Source: BP-464 sp963825415
GTDB taxonomy: Bacteria > Actinomycetota > Thermoleophilia > Solirubrobacterales > Solirubrobacteraceae
Length of the DNA: 64,000 nucleotides
Direction of reading: 5' to 3'
NCBI GenBank assembly: GCA_963825415.1
Contig: CAWGTD010000009.1
Location: forward strand, 124,001-188,000
Made by a program: the position numbers and the translations under genes. Positions 8,444 to 15,908 of this stretch are shown piece after piece (position 1 is the first letter of the stretch; the number at the start of each line of letters is the position of its first letter). The notes below the pieces were generated by a model that saw only the letters and a list, made by a program, of their open reading frames with translations, made no database searches and was not told the origin of the DNA.

Positions 8444-8946
8444 GAGCGGCGGACGGGTCTCGAACCCGCGACCTGAAGCTTGGAAGGCTTCCGCTCTACC
8501 AGCTGAGCTACCGCCGCACGCATGAAGCCGCCCCGCTGTGCGGTGCGGCGTCGATGACAGTTTGCACAAACCACATCGCACTTGGCGACTTCATCAAGGA
8601 CGACAGTCCATGGCCTGCTGATGAGTCCCTGCGAGATGTCGAACGCCTTGTCCTCCAGGTGATCGAACTCCAAGACGAGCGGATCCGTCTCGCCACAGTC
8701 GCTGCATGGGTTCGCCGCGAAGAAATCGATTAGGTAGGCCCAGCGCTCGCGCCCTACCCGACGCTTGCGCTCGGCCGCCTGGTCGATATACCGCTGCTTG
8801 TTGGCCGCGTAGTGCTCCTTGCCATACGCCGAGCGGCATGGTCGGCAGTGCGTGTCGCGCTGGCCCTGTGCCTTCCGCCGCCAGGCGAATTCGTCAGGAG
8901 CCTTCGACTCACCGCAGCGACAGCACCTGATCAACTCCTCGCGCAT
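8440..8946 (-). CDS. HNH endonuclease whose reading frame runs through tRNA-Gly
   Basis: 168 residues from ATG 8946. An N-terminal zinc-ribbon-like module (CCRCGESKAPDEF...THCRPCRSAYGKEHY) is followed by an HNH domain with CSDCGETDPLVLEFDHL and a CANCHRRR end, all metal-binding Cys/His present. It is similar to small HNH proteins common in phages and mobile DNA. The frame has no stop before tRNA-Gly and reads across the whole tRNA, ending at 8440; the last 25 or so residues are tRNA sequence translated. Base composition is clearly more AT-rich than the surroundings (stretches near 57-62% GC), suggesting recent transfer. DNA target unknown. Confidence 0.75.
   Translation of the reverse strand: MREELIRCCRCGESKAPDEFAWRRKAQGQRDTHCRPCRSAYGKEHYAANKQRYIDQAAERKRRVGRERWAYLIDFFAANPCSDCGETDPLVLEFDHLEDKAFDISQGLISRPWTVVLDEVAKCDVVCANCHRRRTAQRGGFMRAAVAQLVERKPSKLQVAGSRPVRRS
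8445..8517 (-). tRNA. tRNA-Gly (anticodon TCC)
   Basis: Acceptor GCGGCGG pairs with CCGCCGC, discriminator T. D-arm TAGCTCAGCTGGTAGAGC. Anticodon stem GAAGC/GCTTC with loop CTTCCAA. T-loop TTCGAGA. Unlike five of the other tRNAs here, it has no TANNNT box 10-13 nt upstream; the HNH coding sequence abuts its 5' end. Confidence 0.96.
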
Positions 8947-8999
8947 GAACACACATGTTCCCGTGCCTCCCGCCGGCCGAGGGCTCTTGTGACGAAGTC

Positions 9000-9368
9000 T
9001 TAACGCCTCCATCCAAGCGCCTCACGCGTGCGCTTGGGCAGCGCGCTGACGACGAGGTCGTAGGAGTCCTGGACGAGCTCCCGCACGAACTGATCAGCAA
9101 GGCTGCCGTCGAGCGTGATCGTGTTCCAGTGGCGCTTGTTTAGGTGGTATCCGGGGCGGATCGCTGAATACGAATCGCGCAGCGAGACGGCGAGCTCCGG
9201 CTCGCATTTGACGCTGACGTCCAGCGGCGTGCGATCGAGGGCGCTGATCGCGAACATCTTCCCGGCGACCTTGAAGACCGAGTGGTCGGGGGTGAACGGG
9301 AAGTCCTCGGTCGCCCCGGGCTGTGCGAGGCACCACTCACGCAGCTCGGCGCTGTCCACGCCCGGCAT
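9000..9368 (-). CDS. MmcQ/YjbR (DUF419) family protein
   Basis: 122 residues with the CyaY-like fold family hallmarks: a start like LREWCLAQPGATEDFPF, then VFKVAGKMFAIS, VSVKCEPE, GYHLNKRHWNTI and a C-terminal SYDLVVSALPKR. Proposed DNA-binding role in this family is unproven. Stand-alone gene with no visible partner. Confidence 0.9.
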   Translation of the reverse strand: MPGVDSAELREWCLAQPGATEDFPFTPDHSVFKVAGKMFAISALDRTPLDVSVKCEPELAVSLRDSYSAIRPGYHLNKRHWNTITLDGSLADQFVRELVQDSYDLVVSALPKRTREALGWRR

Positions 9369-9411
9369 CGTCTCACCCGGTCGTCCTCTCCGGAACGCAC
9401 CGCCGACGCGT

Positions 9412-9417
9412 TACCCT
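9412..9417 (+). promoter_or_regulatory. -10-like element of tRNA-Pro
   Basis: TACCCT ending 10 nt before the tRNA 5' end, matching the spacing seen at other tRNAs in this window. Confidence 0.5.
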
Positions 9418-9424
9418 CTGGCCG

Positions 9425-10567
9425 TCACGGGGAGTGGCGCAGTCTGGTAGCGCACCCGGCTGGGGGCCGGGCGGTCGCAGGTTCAAATCCTGTCTCCCCG
9501 ATTTCCGCGGCGGGTAGCTGCACCGTGACGCGGAGCCCGCCGGCGGCCCTGGGAGCAAGGGTGAGGGTTCCGTCGTGCGCTCGGGTGATGCTCTTGACGA
9601 TTGGCAGGCCGAGGCCGACCCCGCCGTGGTCGCTGCGTATGCGGTTGGAGCCGCGCTGAAACGGCTCGGCAAGCGTGGCGACCAGCTGTGGGGTGAGCTG
9701 CTCGCCGGTGTTCTCCACCGTGAGCACCACGGTCTTGGGTTGAGCGCTGGTCGTGACCCACACGGTGCCCTGCTCAGGCAGGCTGTGGACGATCGCGTTG
9801 TGCACGAGGTTCGTGGTCATCTGCAGCAGGAGCGCGGGTGAGCCGATGGTGGGGGTCACGTCGCCGGAGGTCTCGATGGTGACGCCGCGTTTCTCTGCGA
9901 GAGGGAGGAGTGTCTCCGCGGATTCCTCGGCCAAGAGGGAGAGGTCGACGTGCTCCCGGGCGAAGGACCGCTGGTCGGCGCGGCTGAGTAGGAGCAATGC
10001 TTCAGTGAGGTCGATCGCTCGTGTGTTGACGGCGTGGAGGCGGTCGACGAGTTCGCCGTTGTCGCGATTCGGATCGTTGCGGGCGACGTCGAGCAGTGTC
10101 TGCGTGACCGCCAATGGGGTGCGCAGTTCGTGGGAGGCGTTGGTTGCGAATCTCTGCTGTTCGGCGACGTGTGCCTCGAGGCGCGCGAGCATGGCATCGA
10201 AGCTGTCGGCGAGCTCGCGGAACTCATCTCGGCGGCCCTCCAGCTGGATCCGGCGCGAGAGCGATCCGGTCGCGGCCGTGCGGGTGGCGTCGGTGATGCG
10301 AGCAAGAGGGGCGAGCATGCGGCCGGCGAGAAACCACCCGCCGACAAGACCGAACACCAGCAGGAACGCCAGCACGATGGCGGCGGTCGGCGCGAAAGCG
10401 CGCAGGAGGTCGCCGTGGCTGCGCACCATGAAGATCACGCCAGGGTGCACGCCACGCGAAAGCGAGAAGTACCCGACCGCGAGCAACACGGCGCCTGCGA
10501 GCATGAGGAAGCCCGCGTAGCTGAGGGTGAGTTTCAGCCGAACGCTCAGACCAGGGGCTCTATCCAC
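9425..10567 (-). CDS. Sensor histidine kinase (VanS-like), C-terminus overlapping tRNA-Pro antisense
   Basis: 380 residues. TM1 at about 12-33, a short loop, TM2 at about 60-80, HAMP (LARITDATRTAATGSLSRRI), then the H-box ASHELRTPLAVTQTLLDVARND. The ATPase domain has an N-box (LVHNAIVHS) and G-boxes (GGVGLGLPIVKS). Expected targets are the adjacent regulator and the divergent VanY-like peptidase. The GTG start overlaps the regulator gene by 8 bp. After the natural domain end (VTVQLPAAE) the frame continues about 25 residues antisense through tRNA-Pro, a sign that the operon sits directly against the tRNA. Base composition is less GC-rich than in neighbours. Confidence 0.88.
   Translation of the reverse strand: MDRAPGLSVRLKLTLSYAGFLMLAGAVLLAVGYFSLSRGVHPGVIFMVRSHGDLLRAFAPTAAIVLAFLLVFGLVGGWFLAGRMLAPLARITDATRTAATGSLSRRIQLEGRRDEFRELADSFDAMLARLEAHVAEQQRFATNASHELRTPLAVTQTLLDVARNDPNRDNGELVDRLHAVNTRAIDLTEALLLLSRADQRSFAREHVDLSLLAEESAETLLPLAEKRGVTIETSGDVTPTIGSPALLLQMTTNLVHNAIVHSLPEQGTVWVTTSAQPKTVVLTVENTGEQLTPQLVATLAEPFQRGSNRIRSDHGGVGLGLPIVKSITRAHDGTLTLAPRAAGGLRVTVQLPAAEIGETGFEPATARPPAGCATRLRHSP
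9428..9501 (+). tRNA. tRNA-Pro (anticodon GGG)
   Basis: Acceptor CGGGGAG pairs with CTCCCCG, discriminator A. Anticodon stem CCCGG/CCGGG with loop CTGGGGG. T-loop TTCAAAT. The antisense strand is the 3' end of the histidine kinase reading frame. Confidence 0.97.
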
Positions 10568-11255
10568 CCTCTCCTCCCTTGCGCCCGGTGTCCGGTTGCG
10601 TGTCGATGCGGTAGCCGGCGCCGGCCACGGTGGCGACGATCCAGGGTTCGCCGAGCCGTTTGCGCAGTCCCGAGACGGTGATGCGAACGGCGTTGGTGAA
10701 CGGGTCTGCGTTCTCGTCCCACGCCCGTTCCAGCAGCTCTTCGGCGCTGACGACGCCGCCTTCGCCAGCGACGAGGATCTCGAGCACTGCGAACTGCTTG
10801 CGGGTCAGCGCAACGTGGCGGCCGTCGCGGTAGACCTCTCGGCGGAACGGATCCAGCCGCAGACCTGCGATCTCTTGCACCGGCGGCCTGTGGTGTGCAC
10901 GCCTGCGGTCGAGTGCTCTGAGCCTGAGCACGAGTTCCTGGAGCTCGAAGGGCTTCGTGAGGTAGTCGTCGGCGCCGAGTCCGAACCCGGATGCCTTGTC
11001 GTCGAGACGGTCGGCAGCGGTGAGCATGAGGATCGGCATGCCGCTGGCGGAGGCGACGATGTGTTTGGCGATCTCGTCGCCGGTGGGCCCCGGGATGTCT
11101 CGGTCGAGGACGGCGATGTCGTAGGCGTTGAGGCCCAGCAGCTCCAGAGCGGCGGCGCCGTCGCTTGCGATGTCCGCCGCGATCGCTTCGAGGCGCAGGC
11201 CATCGCGGATGGCGTCTGCCATATAGGGCTCGTCCTCGACGAGCAACACGCGCAT
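10560..11255 (-). CDS. OmpR/PhoB-family response regulator (VanR-like)
   Basis: 231 residues. Receiver domain with acidic pocket (LLVEDEPY), phosphoacceptor Asp in AVLDRDIPG (about residue 51), a Thr/Lys switch (LTAAD...TKPF), then a winged-helix output domain (residues 130-225, ending VATVAGAGYRIDT). First gene of the two-gene operon with the kinase, divergent from the VanY-like carboxypeptidase. Confidence 0.93.
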   Translation of the reverse strand: MRVLLVEDEPYMADAIRDGLRLEAIAADIASDGAAALELLGLNAYDIAVLDRDIPGPTGDEIAKHIVASASGMPILMLTAADRLDDKASGFGLGADDYLTKPFELQELVLRLRALDRRRAHHRPPVQEIAGLRLDPFRREVYRDGRHVALTRKQFAVLEILVAGEGGVVSAEELLERAWDENADPFTNAVRITVSGLRKRLGEPWIVATVAGAGYRIDTQPDTGRKGGEGG

Positions 11256-11276
11256 CCGCCGATGCTAGAGCCGGCC

Positions 11277-11294
11277 CATATCGCCGGCATATCG
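11277..11294. promoter_or_regulatory. Putative OmpR-type operator, two CATATCG direct repeats
   Basis: CATATCG at 11277-11283 and again at 11288-11294, start-to-start distance 11 bp (one helical turn), in the 85-bp gap between the divergent regulator and VanY-like genes. A related CATATAG begins at 11220 and a CATACGT at 11302. Direct repeats at this period are typical of PhoB/OmpR-family binding. Inferred, not tested. Confidence 0.5.
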
Positions 11295-11340
11295 AAAACC
11301 ACATACGTGCTGGCAACACGACGCTGCCTGAAATGGCGGC

Positions 11341-11988
11341 GTGATCTACAGCGAACCAGCACGAACGACCCGTCGGATCCGGATTCGCAGGGTCCGTCGC
11401 GCCGGCCTACTCGTCGTCGTCGCGGCGATCGCCGCAGCCCTCAGCCACCAGCTGCCGGCGTCTTCGCCCTCGAGGGCGCCCGCGTCCTCGACGGCACCAC
11501 CGAGCGTCCCTCGCACTGGACGCGGTGGTGCCCTTGGCGAGGCGGACGGTGCCATCCCCGCCGGAACGACGGTCTTCGACGACGGGATTCCGGGTGTGGC
11601 GAAGCTTGATCCAGGTCTCCTCGGTGCCCTGCGCCAGGCTGCCACGGCTGCCGCAGACGACGGGGTCGAGTTCGTCGTCGACAGTGGCTGGCGGTCTCGC
11701 GCCTACCAGGAGCAACTCCTCCACGAGGCGATCCTGAAGTACGGCTCAGTGGCGGAAGCTTCCCGGTGGGTTGCCACACCCAGCACGTCCTCTCATGTGC
11801 CGGGGGACGCGGTCGACGTCGGGCCCTCCGGCGCCGCCGCGTGGCTGTCAGAGCACGGCGCCGCGTATGGGCTGTGTCGGGTCTACGGCAACGAGCCTTG
11901 GCATTACGAACTACGTCCGGAGGCCATCAACCACGGTTGCCCTCCGGTCTATGCAGACCCCACTCAGGATCCAAGGATGCAGCAATGA
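11341..11988 (+). CDS. D-alanyl-D-alanine carboxypeptidase, M15/VanY family
   Basis: 215 residues from GTG 11341. An N-terminal basic stretch and one membrane anchor or signal (GLLVVVAAIAAALSHQLPAS) precede a zinc D,D-carboxypeptidase domain. Motifs: VVDSGWRSRAYQEQLL, zinc-binding SSHVPGDAVDVGPS (His and Asp), and EPWHYELRP (catalytic Glu, third zinc His). It removes terminal D-Ala from peptidoglycan stem peptides outside the membrane. Divergence from a two-component pair suggests envelope-stress or glycopeptide-responsive expression. No vanHAX ligase genes are visible, so glycopeptide resistance is not implied by itself. Confidence 0.9.
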   Translation: MIYSEPARTTRRIRIRRVRRAGLLVVVAAIAAALSHQLPASSPSRAPASSTAPPSVPRTGRGGALGEADGAIPAGTTVFDDGIPGVAKLDPGLLGALRQAATAAADDGVEFVVDSGWRSRAYQEQLLHEAILKYGSVAEASRWVATPSTSSHVPGDAVDVGPSGAAAWLSEHGAAYGLCRVYGNEPWHYELRPEAINHGCPPVYADPTQDPRMQQ

Positions 11989-12057
11989 TCCGCGAGGCTG
12001 GGTACCACCTGGCCAATGTCGTCCGAGTTGTCCAGCGGCCGTAGGGTTCGAGCAGCG

Positions 12058-12903
12058 ATGCGCGGCTATGTCGTCAACGCCTGCCTGACCGGCATGGTCC
12101 CTACCAAGGAGACCAACCCGCACGTGCCGATCACGCCGGAGGAGATCGTCGCCGACGCGCTCGCGTGCCGCGAGCGGGGTGCCGCCATCGTCCATCTGCA
12201 CGCACGCGACGAGCGCGGCCACCCGACGCCTGACCCGGCGGTCTATCGGGAGATCCTCGAGCCGCTACGGGAGCGCTCGGACGCCATCACGTGCGTGACG
12301 ACGAGCGGCCGGAGCTGGCCTGAGTTCGAGCTGCGCTCAGCGGTCCTCGAGCTCCGCCCGGAGATGGCGTCACTGACGCTGGGCTCGCTGAACTTCCCTC
12401 GGGGGCCATCGGTCAACGCGCCCGAGACGATCAAGGCGCTGGCCGGGCGGATGCTCGAGCTCGGGGTCAAGCCGGAGCTCGAGGTCTTCGAGGTCGGCAT
12501 GGTCGACTACGCGCACCATCTGCTCGCCACGGGCCATCTGGAGCCGCCCTGCTACTTCAACATCCTGCTGGGCTCGCTCGGCACGATGGAGGCGACCGCA
12601 CCCAACCTCGTGCACATCGTGTCGCGGCTCCCGGAGGGCTCCTACTGGTCCGTGGGGGGCATCGGATCGCGGCAGTTCCGCGCAAACTGCATGGGGCTCG
12701 CGATGGGCGGCGGAGTCCGTGTGGGGCTCGAGGACAACCTCTGGATCGACGAGGAGCGCCAGGTCCTGGCCTCCAACGCCGCGCTGGTGGAGCGTGTCGT
12801 GGCGGTCGGGGACGCCATGGAGCTCGTCCCGGCGAGCCCGGACGAGGTCAGGACCAGGCTCGGGCTGGCGCCATTGTCCGCCGGCGCGCACTCCGGCTCC
12901 TAG
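12058..12903 (+). CDS. Beta-keto acid cleavage enzyme (BKACE, DUF849) family
   Basis: 281 residues from ATG 12058. Zn-dependent TIM-barrel enzymes of this family (3-keto-5-aminohexanoate cleavage enzyme being the prototype) condense a beta-keto acid with acetyl-CoA. Family features seen: the N-terminal VNACLTGMVPTKETNPHVPITPEEI, zinc ligands in HLHARDERG, the LTLGSLNFPRG strand, VFEVGM, the GGIGSRQF loop and VRVGLEDNLW. The specific keto acid is not deducible. It sits at the edge of the glycan cluster without an obvious link to it. Confidence 0.88.
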   Translation: MRGYVVNACLTGMVPTKETNPHVPITPEEIVADALACRERGAAIVHLHARDERGHPTPDPAVYREILEPLRERSDAITCVTTSGRSWPEFELRSAVLELRPEMASLTLGSLNFPRGPSVNAPETIKALAGRMLELGVKPELEVFEVGMVDYAHHLLATGHLEPPCYFNILLGSLGTMEATAPNLVHIVSRLPEGSYWSVGGIGSRQFRANCMGLAMGGGVRVGLEDNLWIDEERQVLASNAALVERVVAVGDAMELVPASPDEVRTRLGLAPLSAGAHSGS

Positions 12904-12922
12904 CCACCGCGATCCCGGCCGT

Positions 12923-13996
12923 TCACGCTCGCACGTGAGCGAGCATCAGCGCCGCCGTACGCTCGGCCATCTCGACCCATGTCGGCAGTCGCGCGGCCTG
13001 GCCGAGAGCCGCCGCGCATGGCTCGGACCGGCGCAGGCCTTCGGACGCCGCACGCTCGAGTGCCGCTCGCAGGGATGCCGGATCGCCGGGATCGAACAGC
13101 CACCCCGCGTCGGGCCCGACCAGCTCGCAGTACGGCGCCACCCGTGCCGCCACGACCGGCACCCCCAGGGAGAGCGCCAGGATCAGCGATCCCGACGTCC
13201 AGGCCTCACCGCGCGCGAGGACGGCCGCGTCGGCCGCTTCGAAGAGCTCGACGACGCGCTCATCGGCCACGAACTCGGGCACGGCCCGGATTCGCGGATC
13301 GGCGGCGGCCGCTTCCGCGAGCCGGCATCCCACTTCGCGGTGCTCGACCAGGCCGGCCACCACGAGGACGGTGTCGCGGCTTTCGAGCCCGGCGAACGCC
13401 TCCAGCAGGAGCGCCAGCGCCTTGTCTCGGCGCAGCTTCCCGAAGGAGAGGAGGACAAAGGCATCCGGTGCGATCCCGAGCTCGGCGCGAACCTCCGCCG
13501 CCGGTCGGCCGCGAGGGTAGACGCCCACGTAGGACGCATGGGGAACGATCTCGACTCGCTCGGCCGCCCGACCGAGCTCGGCCCGCGCGCGATCGGCGGT
13601 CGCACGATCGTGTGCGAGCAGGAGGTGACTGGCCCCCGCGAGCATGCGCGCGGCGGCACGGTCGAGGCGGCGTCCGGCCGTCGAGTGCGGCGGGTAGACC
13701 TCGTGGATCGTCCACACGACGCAATAGCCAAGTGCCCGGGCCACCAGGAGTCGGGCGGCGAAGAGCCCCAGACCGAGCCACCGGGGCCGCCCGAACGAGT
13801 AGTAGCGGTCCGGGCCCCAGTGGAAGTGCAGGAAGGTCACGTCGTGGCGCGCTTGCCACAGCCAGCCGAACTCGAACCTCGCGCCGGGGGCGCGTTGGAT
13901 CCCCAGCGCGGCCAGATGCTCGTAGAGCAGCGGGACGTAGGGGTTCATGCCCGACGTGCGCGAGAAGTCGGCCAGCTTCGTGCCCCGTGCCCTCAT
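12923..13996 (-). CDS. Glycosyltransferase, GT4-like (GT-B fold)
   Basis: 357 residues. The N-terminal acceptor domain (GMNPYVPLLYEHLAALG) is followed by a C-terminal nucleotide-sugar domain with LLSFGKLRRDKALALLLEAF, a VVAGLVEH strand and a GSLILALSLGVPVVAARV segment typical of GT4. The usual E-x7-E appears altered (AWTSGSLILALSLG). Probable sugar transfer to a surface glycan. Convergent with the BKACE gene (20 bp gap). Confidence 0.78.
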   Translation of the reverse strand: MRARGTKLADFSRTSGMNPYVPLLYEHLAALGIQRAPGARFEFGWLWQARHDVTFLHFHWGPDRYYSFGRPRWLGLGLFAARLLVARALGYCVVWTIHEVYPPHSTAGRRLDRAAARMLAGASHLLLAHDRATADRARAELGRAAERVEIVPHASYVGVYPRGRPAAEVRAELGIAPDAFVLLSFGKLRRDKALALLLEAFAGLESRDTVLVVAGLVEHREVGCRLAEAAAADPRIRAVPEFVADERVVELFEAADAAVLARGEAWTSGSLILALSLGVPVVAARVAPYCELVGPDAGWLFDPGDPASLRAALERAASEGLRRSEPCAAALGQAARLPTWVEMAERTAALMLAHVRA

Positions 13997-14028
13997 CCTC
14001 GCCTCAGCTTTCCACGTAGGGTGCGCCC

Positions 14029-15273
14029 GTGGCGGCCTGGGCGGACTCGGTGATCGCGACGCACTCAGGGCTGCGCGGTCGGCCCGGCGCCGGCCTCACG
14101 CCGGCGGTCGTCCGTCAGGCGGTGGGCGGCCTGCTGGCGCTGCTGGTCCGGGAGGAGCTGCCGCTGAGCGTCGGAGTCGCCCGCGACGAGCGGCCCGAGG
14201 GCGAGGGGCTCTCGGCCGAGGTGATCGCGTGTGCGGTCGACACGGGGGCGGAGGTGGTCGACTTCGGCGCGGTCTCCACCCCTGCGGCCAAGCTGGCGGC
14301 CCGGCGGCGCGGGCTCGGCGGCGCGGTGATCGTGACGGGGTCGCACCTCGGGCCCGACTGGAACGGTCTCAAGCTGGTGGTCGGCCCGAACTACGCCCCT
14401 GTCGACCTGCGTGAGCTGCCGGCTCCACTCGGGCGCTCCCCGCGCCCCGGCCGCGTATCGCGGGACGCGACGGCGGTCGCCGACCACGTGGCTGCCGTCT
14501 GCGGGTCGGTCGACGAGGAGCTCGTTCGTCGGGCGCGTCTTGGCGTTAGCTGCAGCGGTGGGGTTGGAGACGCCGCCGCGGCCTTCCTCGAGCGGCTCGG
14601 CTGCCAGGCGGACGACTCGACCGTCGACCTGGCCTTGCGGCTGGATGCGGATGCCGACCGCCTGACGCTTGTGGACGAGCGCGGGACGGCGCTCGGCAGC
14701 GACGCGGTCCTGGCGCTCGTGGCGCTGGCCCGTGGCGCACGGTCCGTGGTCAAGGGCGCAGACACCAGCCGCGTGGTGGACGAGCTGGTGACGACCCGCG
14801 GCGGCTCCGTGCGCACGGTTACGCCCGGCGAGCTGCACCTCGTCCGCGAGCTGGAGGCGTCCCATGGGGACCTGGCGGGCGAGGGAAACGGTGGGGTCGT
14901 GGTCCCATCGGTGGGCATGGCGCGGGACGGGCTCGCTGCCGCGGCGTCGATCCTCGCGCTGCGGGCAGAGACAGGCCGCCCGCTCTCGGCGCTCGCCGCG
15001 GAGCTGCCGCGCTACGCGATCCGGCGGTCGACCGTCCCGTGCTCGAATGCCCCGGCGCTGGGCCGGCTGGCGGCGGCGTTCGGCGTGCCGGCCCCCAGCG
15101 ACTCGGAAGAGGGCGTGCGCATCGATCAGCCCGGCGGCGCCTGGGGACTGGTGCGCCGCTCGGCCACCGAGCCCGTCATACGGATCACCACCGAGGCACG
15201 CACCGCAGACGCGGCCGACGCGCTCCACGCCGAGCTGCGGGCGGCCCTCGGCCGGAGCGAGGCATCTCGGTGA
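14029..15273 (+). CDS. Alpha-D-phosphohexomutase family protein (phosphomannomutase/phosphoglucosamine mutase-like) with variant motifs
   Basis: 414 residues from GTG 14029. Interconverts hexose-6-phosphate and hexose-1-phosphate in this family. Four family regions can be placed. The phosphoserine loop is TGSHLGPDWNG (usual form TASHNP). The Mg loop is DADADRLTL. The sugar-recognition loop is EGNGG (usual GEESG/GEQSG). The phosphate-binding loop is RSATEPVIRI. Mg and phosphate loops are good; the serine and sugar loops are unusual, so substrate choice may be special. It would feed nucleotide-sugar synthesis for the cluster and overlaps the next gene (GTGA). Confidence 0.8.
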   Translation: MAAWADSVIATHSGLRGRPGAGLTPAVVRQAVGGLLALLVREELPLSVGVARDERPEGEGLSAEVIACAVDTGAEVVDFGAVSTPAAKLAARRRGLGGAVIVTGSHLGPDWNGLKLVVGPNYAPVDLRELPAPLGRSPRPGRVSRDATAVADHVAAVCGSVDEELVRRARLGVSCSGGVGDAAAAFLERLGCQADDSTVDLALRLDADADRLTLVDERGTALGSDAVLALVALARGARSVVKGADTSRVVDELVTTRGGSVRTVTPGELHLVRELEASHGDLAGEGNGGVVVPSVGMARDGLAAAASILALRAETGRPLSALAAELPRYAIRRSTVPCSNAPALGRLAAAFGVPAPSDSEEGVRIDQPGGAWGLVRRSATEPVIRITTEARTADAADALHAELRAALGRSEASR

Positions 15274-15905
15274 GCTCCGACGAAGTCGTTCACGTCGCCG
15301 GGACGCGAAGCTTCGCGGCCGAGGTCGCGGACTACGCCCGGGACGCTGGGCTGCGCGTCGCCGGCCTGCTCGAGCCGGTCGACCGCGCCCGGGTGGGCGA
15401 GACGATTCACGGCCTCCCGGTCGCCTGGCTGGACGACGGGCCGGTCAGCCCGGGCGCGATCGTGCTGCTCGGGACCGGCGAGACGGCGCGCCGCCCGCTC
15501 GTCGAGCGGCTGCGGGCGGCGGGGTGGCAGCCCGGTGTCCTGGTCCATCCGCGGGCGCACCTGGCGCCGAGCGCAAGCGTGGGCGCGGGGTCGCTGGTCG
15601 GGCCCGGGGTGGTCATCGGGGCGTGCGCTCAGATCGGCGAGCACGTCGTGGTGGGGCGCGGCGCCCTCGTGGGCCACCACACCGCGATCGGGGACTTCGC
15701 CACGCTGGGGCCCGGCGCCAACGTGGCCGGCAACGTCCGCGTGGAGACCGACGCGCACATCGCGATGGCCGCGGTCGTGCGCGATCACACCACGGTCGGA
15801 GCCGCGGCGGTCGCAGCGATGGGCGCCGTGGTCGTGAGCGACGTTCCGCCGGGGACCGAGGTCCGCGGCGTGCCGGCGCGAGCCCACTCCACCCAGGGGG
15901 GCTAG
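15270..15905 (+). CDS. NeuD/PglD-like sugar O- or N-acetyltransferase
   Basis: 211 residues from GTG 15270. An N-terminal Rossmann-like domain (VVHVAGTRSFAAEVADYARDAGLRVAGLLE) is followed by a left-handed beta-helix of hexapeptide repeats (residues about 95-200) with the probable active His in GHHTAIGDFATLGPGANVAG. This layout matches bacterial sialic-acid or diacetylbacillosamine acetyltransferases acting on nucleotide sugars with acetyl-CoA. No sialic-acid synthase is in the window, so the sugar is unknown. Confidence 0.85.
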   Translation: MSSDEVVHVAGTRSFAAEVADYARDAGLRVAGLLEPVDRARVGETIHGLPVAWLDDGPVSPGAIVLLGTGETARRPLVERLRAAGWQPGVLVHPRAHLAPSASVGAGSLVGPGVVIGACAQIGEHVVVGRGALVGHHTAIGDFATLGPGANVAGNVRVETDAHIAMAAVVRDHTTVGAAAVAAMGAVVVSDVPPGTEVRGVPARAHSTQGG

Positions 15906-15908
15906 CAG

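Noticed and set aside
10527..11609. Plus-strand frame across the response-regulator gene into VanY
   Set aside because: Shadow of the minus-strand regulator; no start signal or domain.
9494..12057. Attachment-site duplication flanking the VanSRY-like island
   Set aside because: I looked for a repeat of the tRNA-Pro 3' end (TTCAAATCCTGTCTCCCC) near the far border and saw none; no integrase is present.
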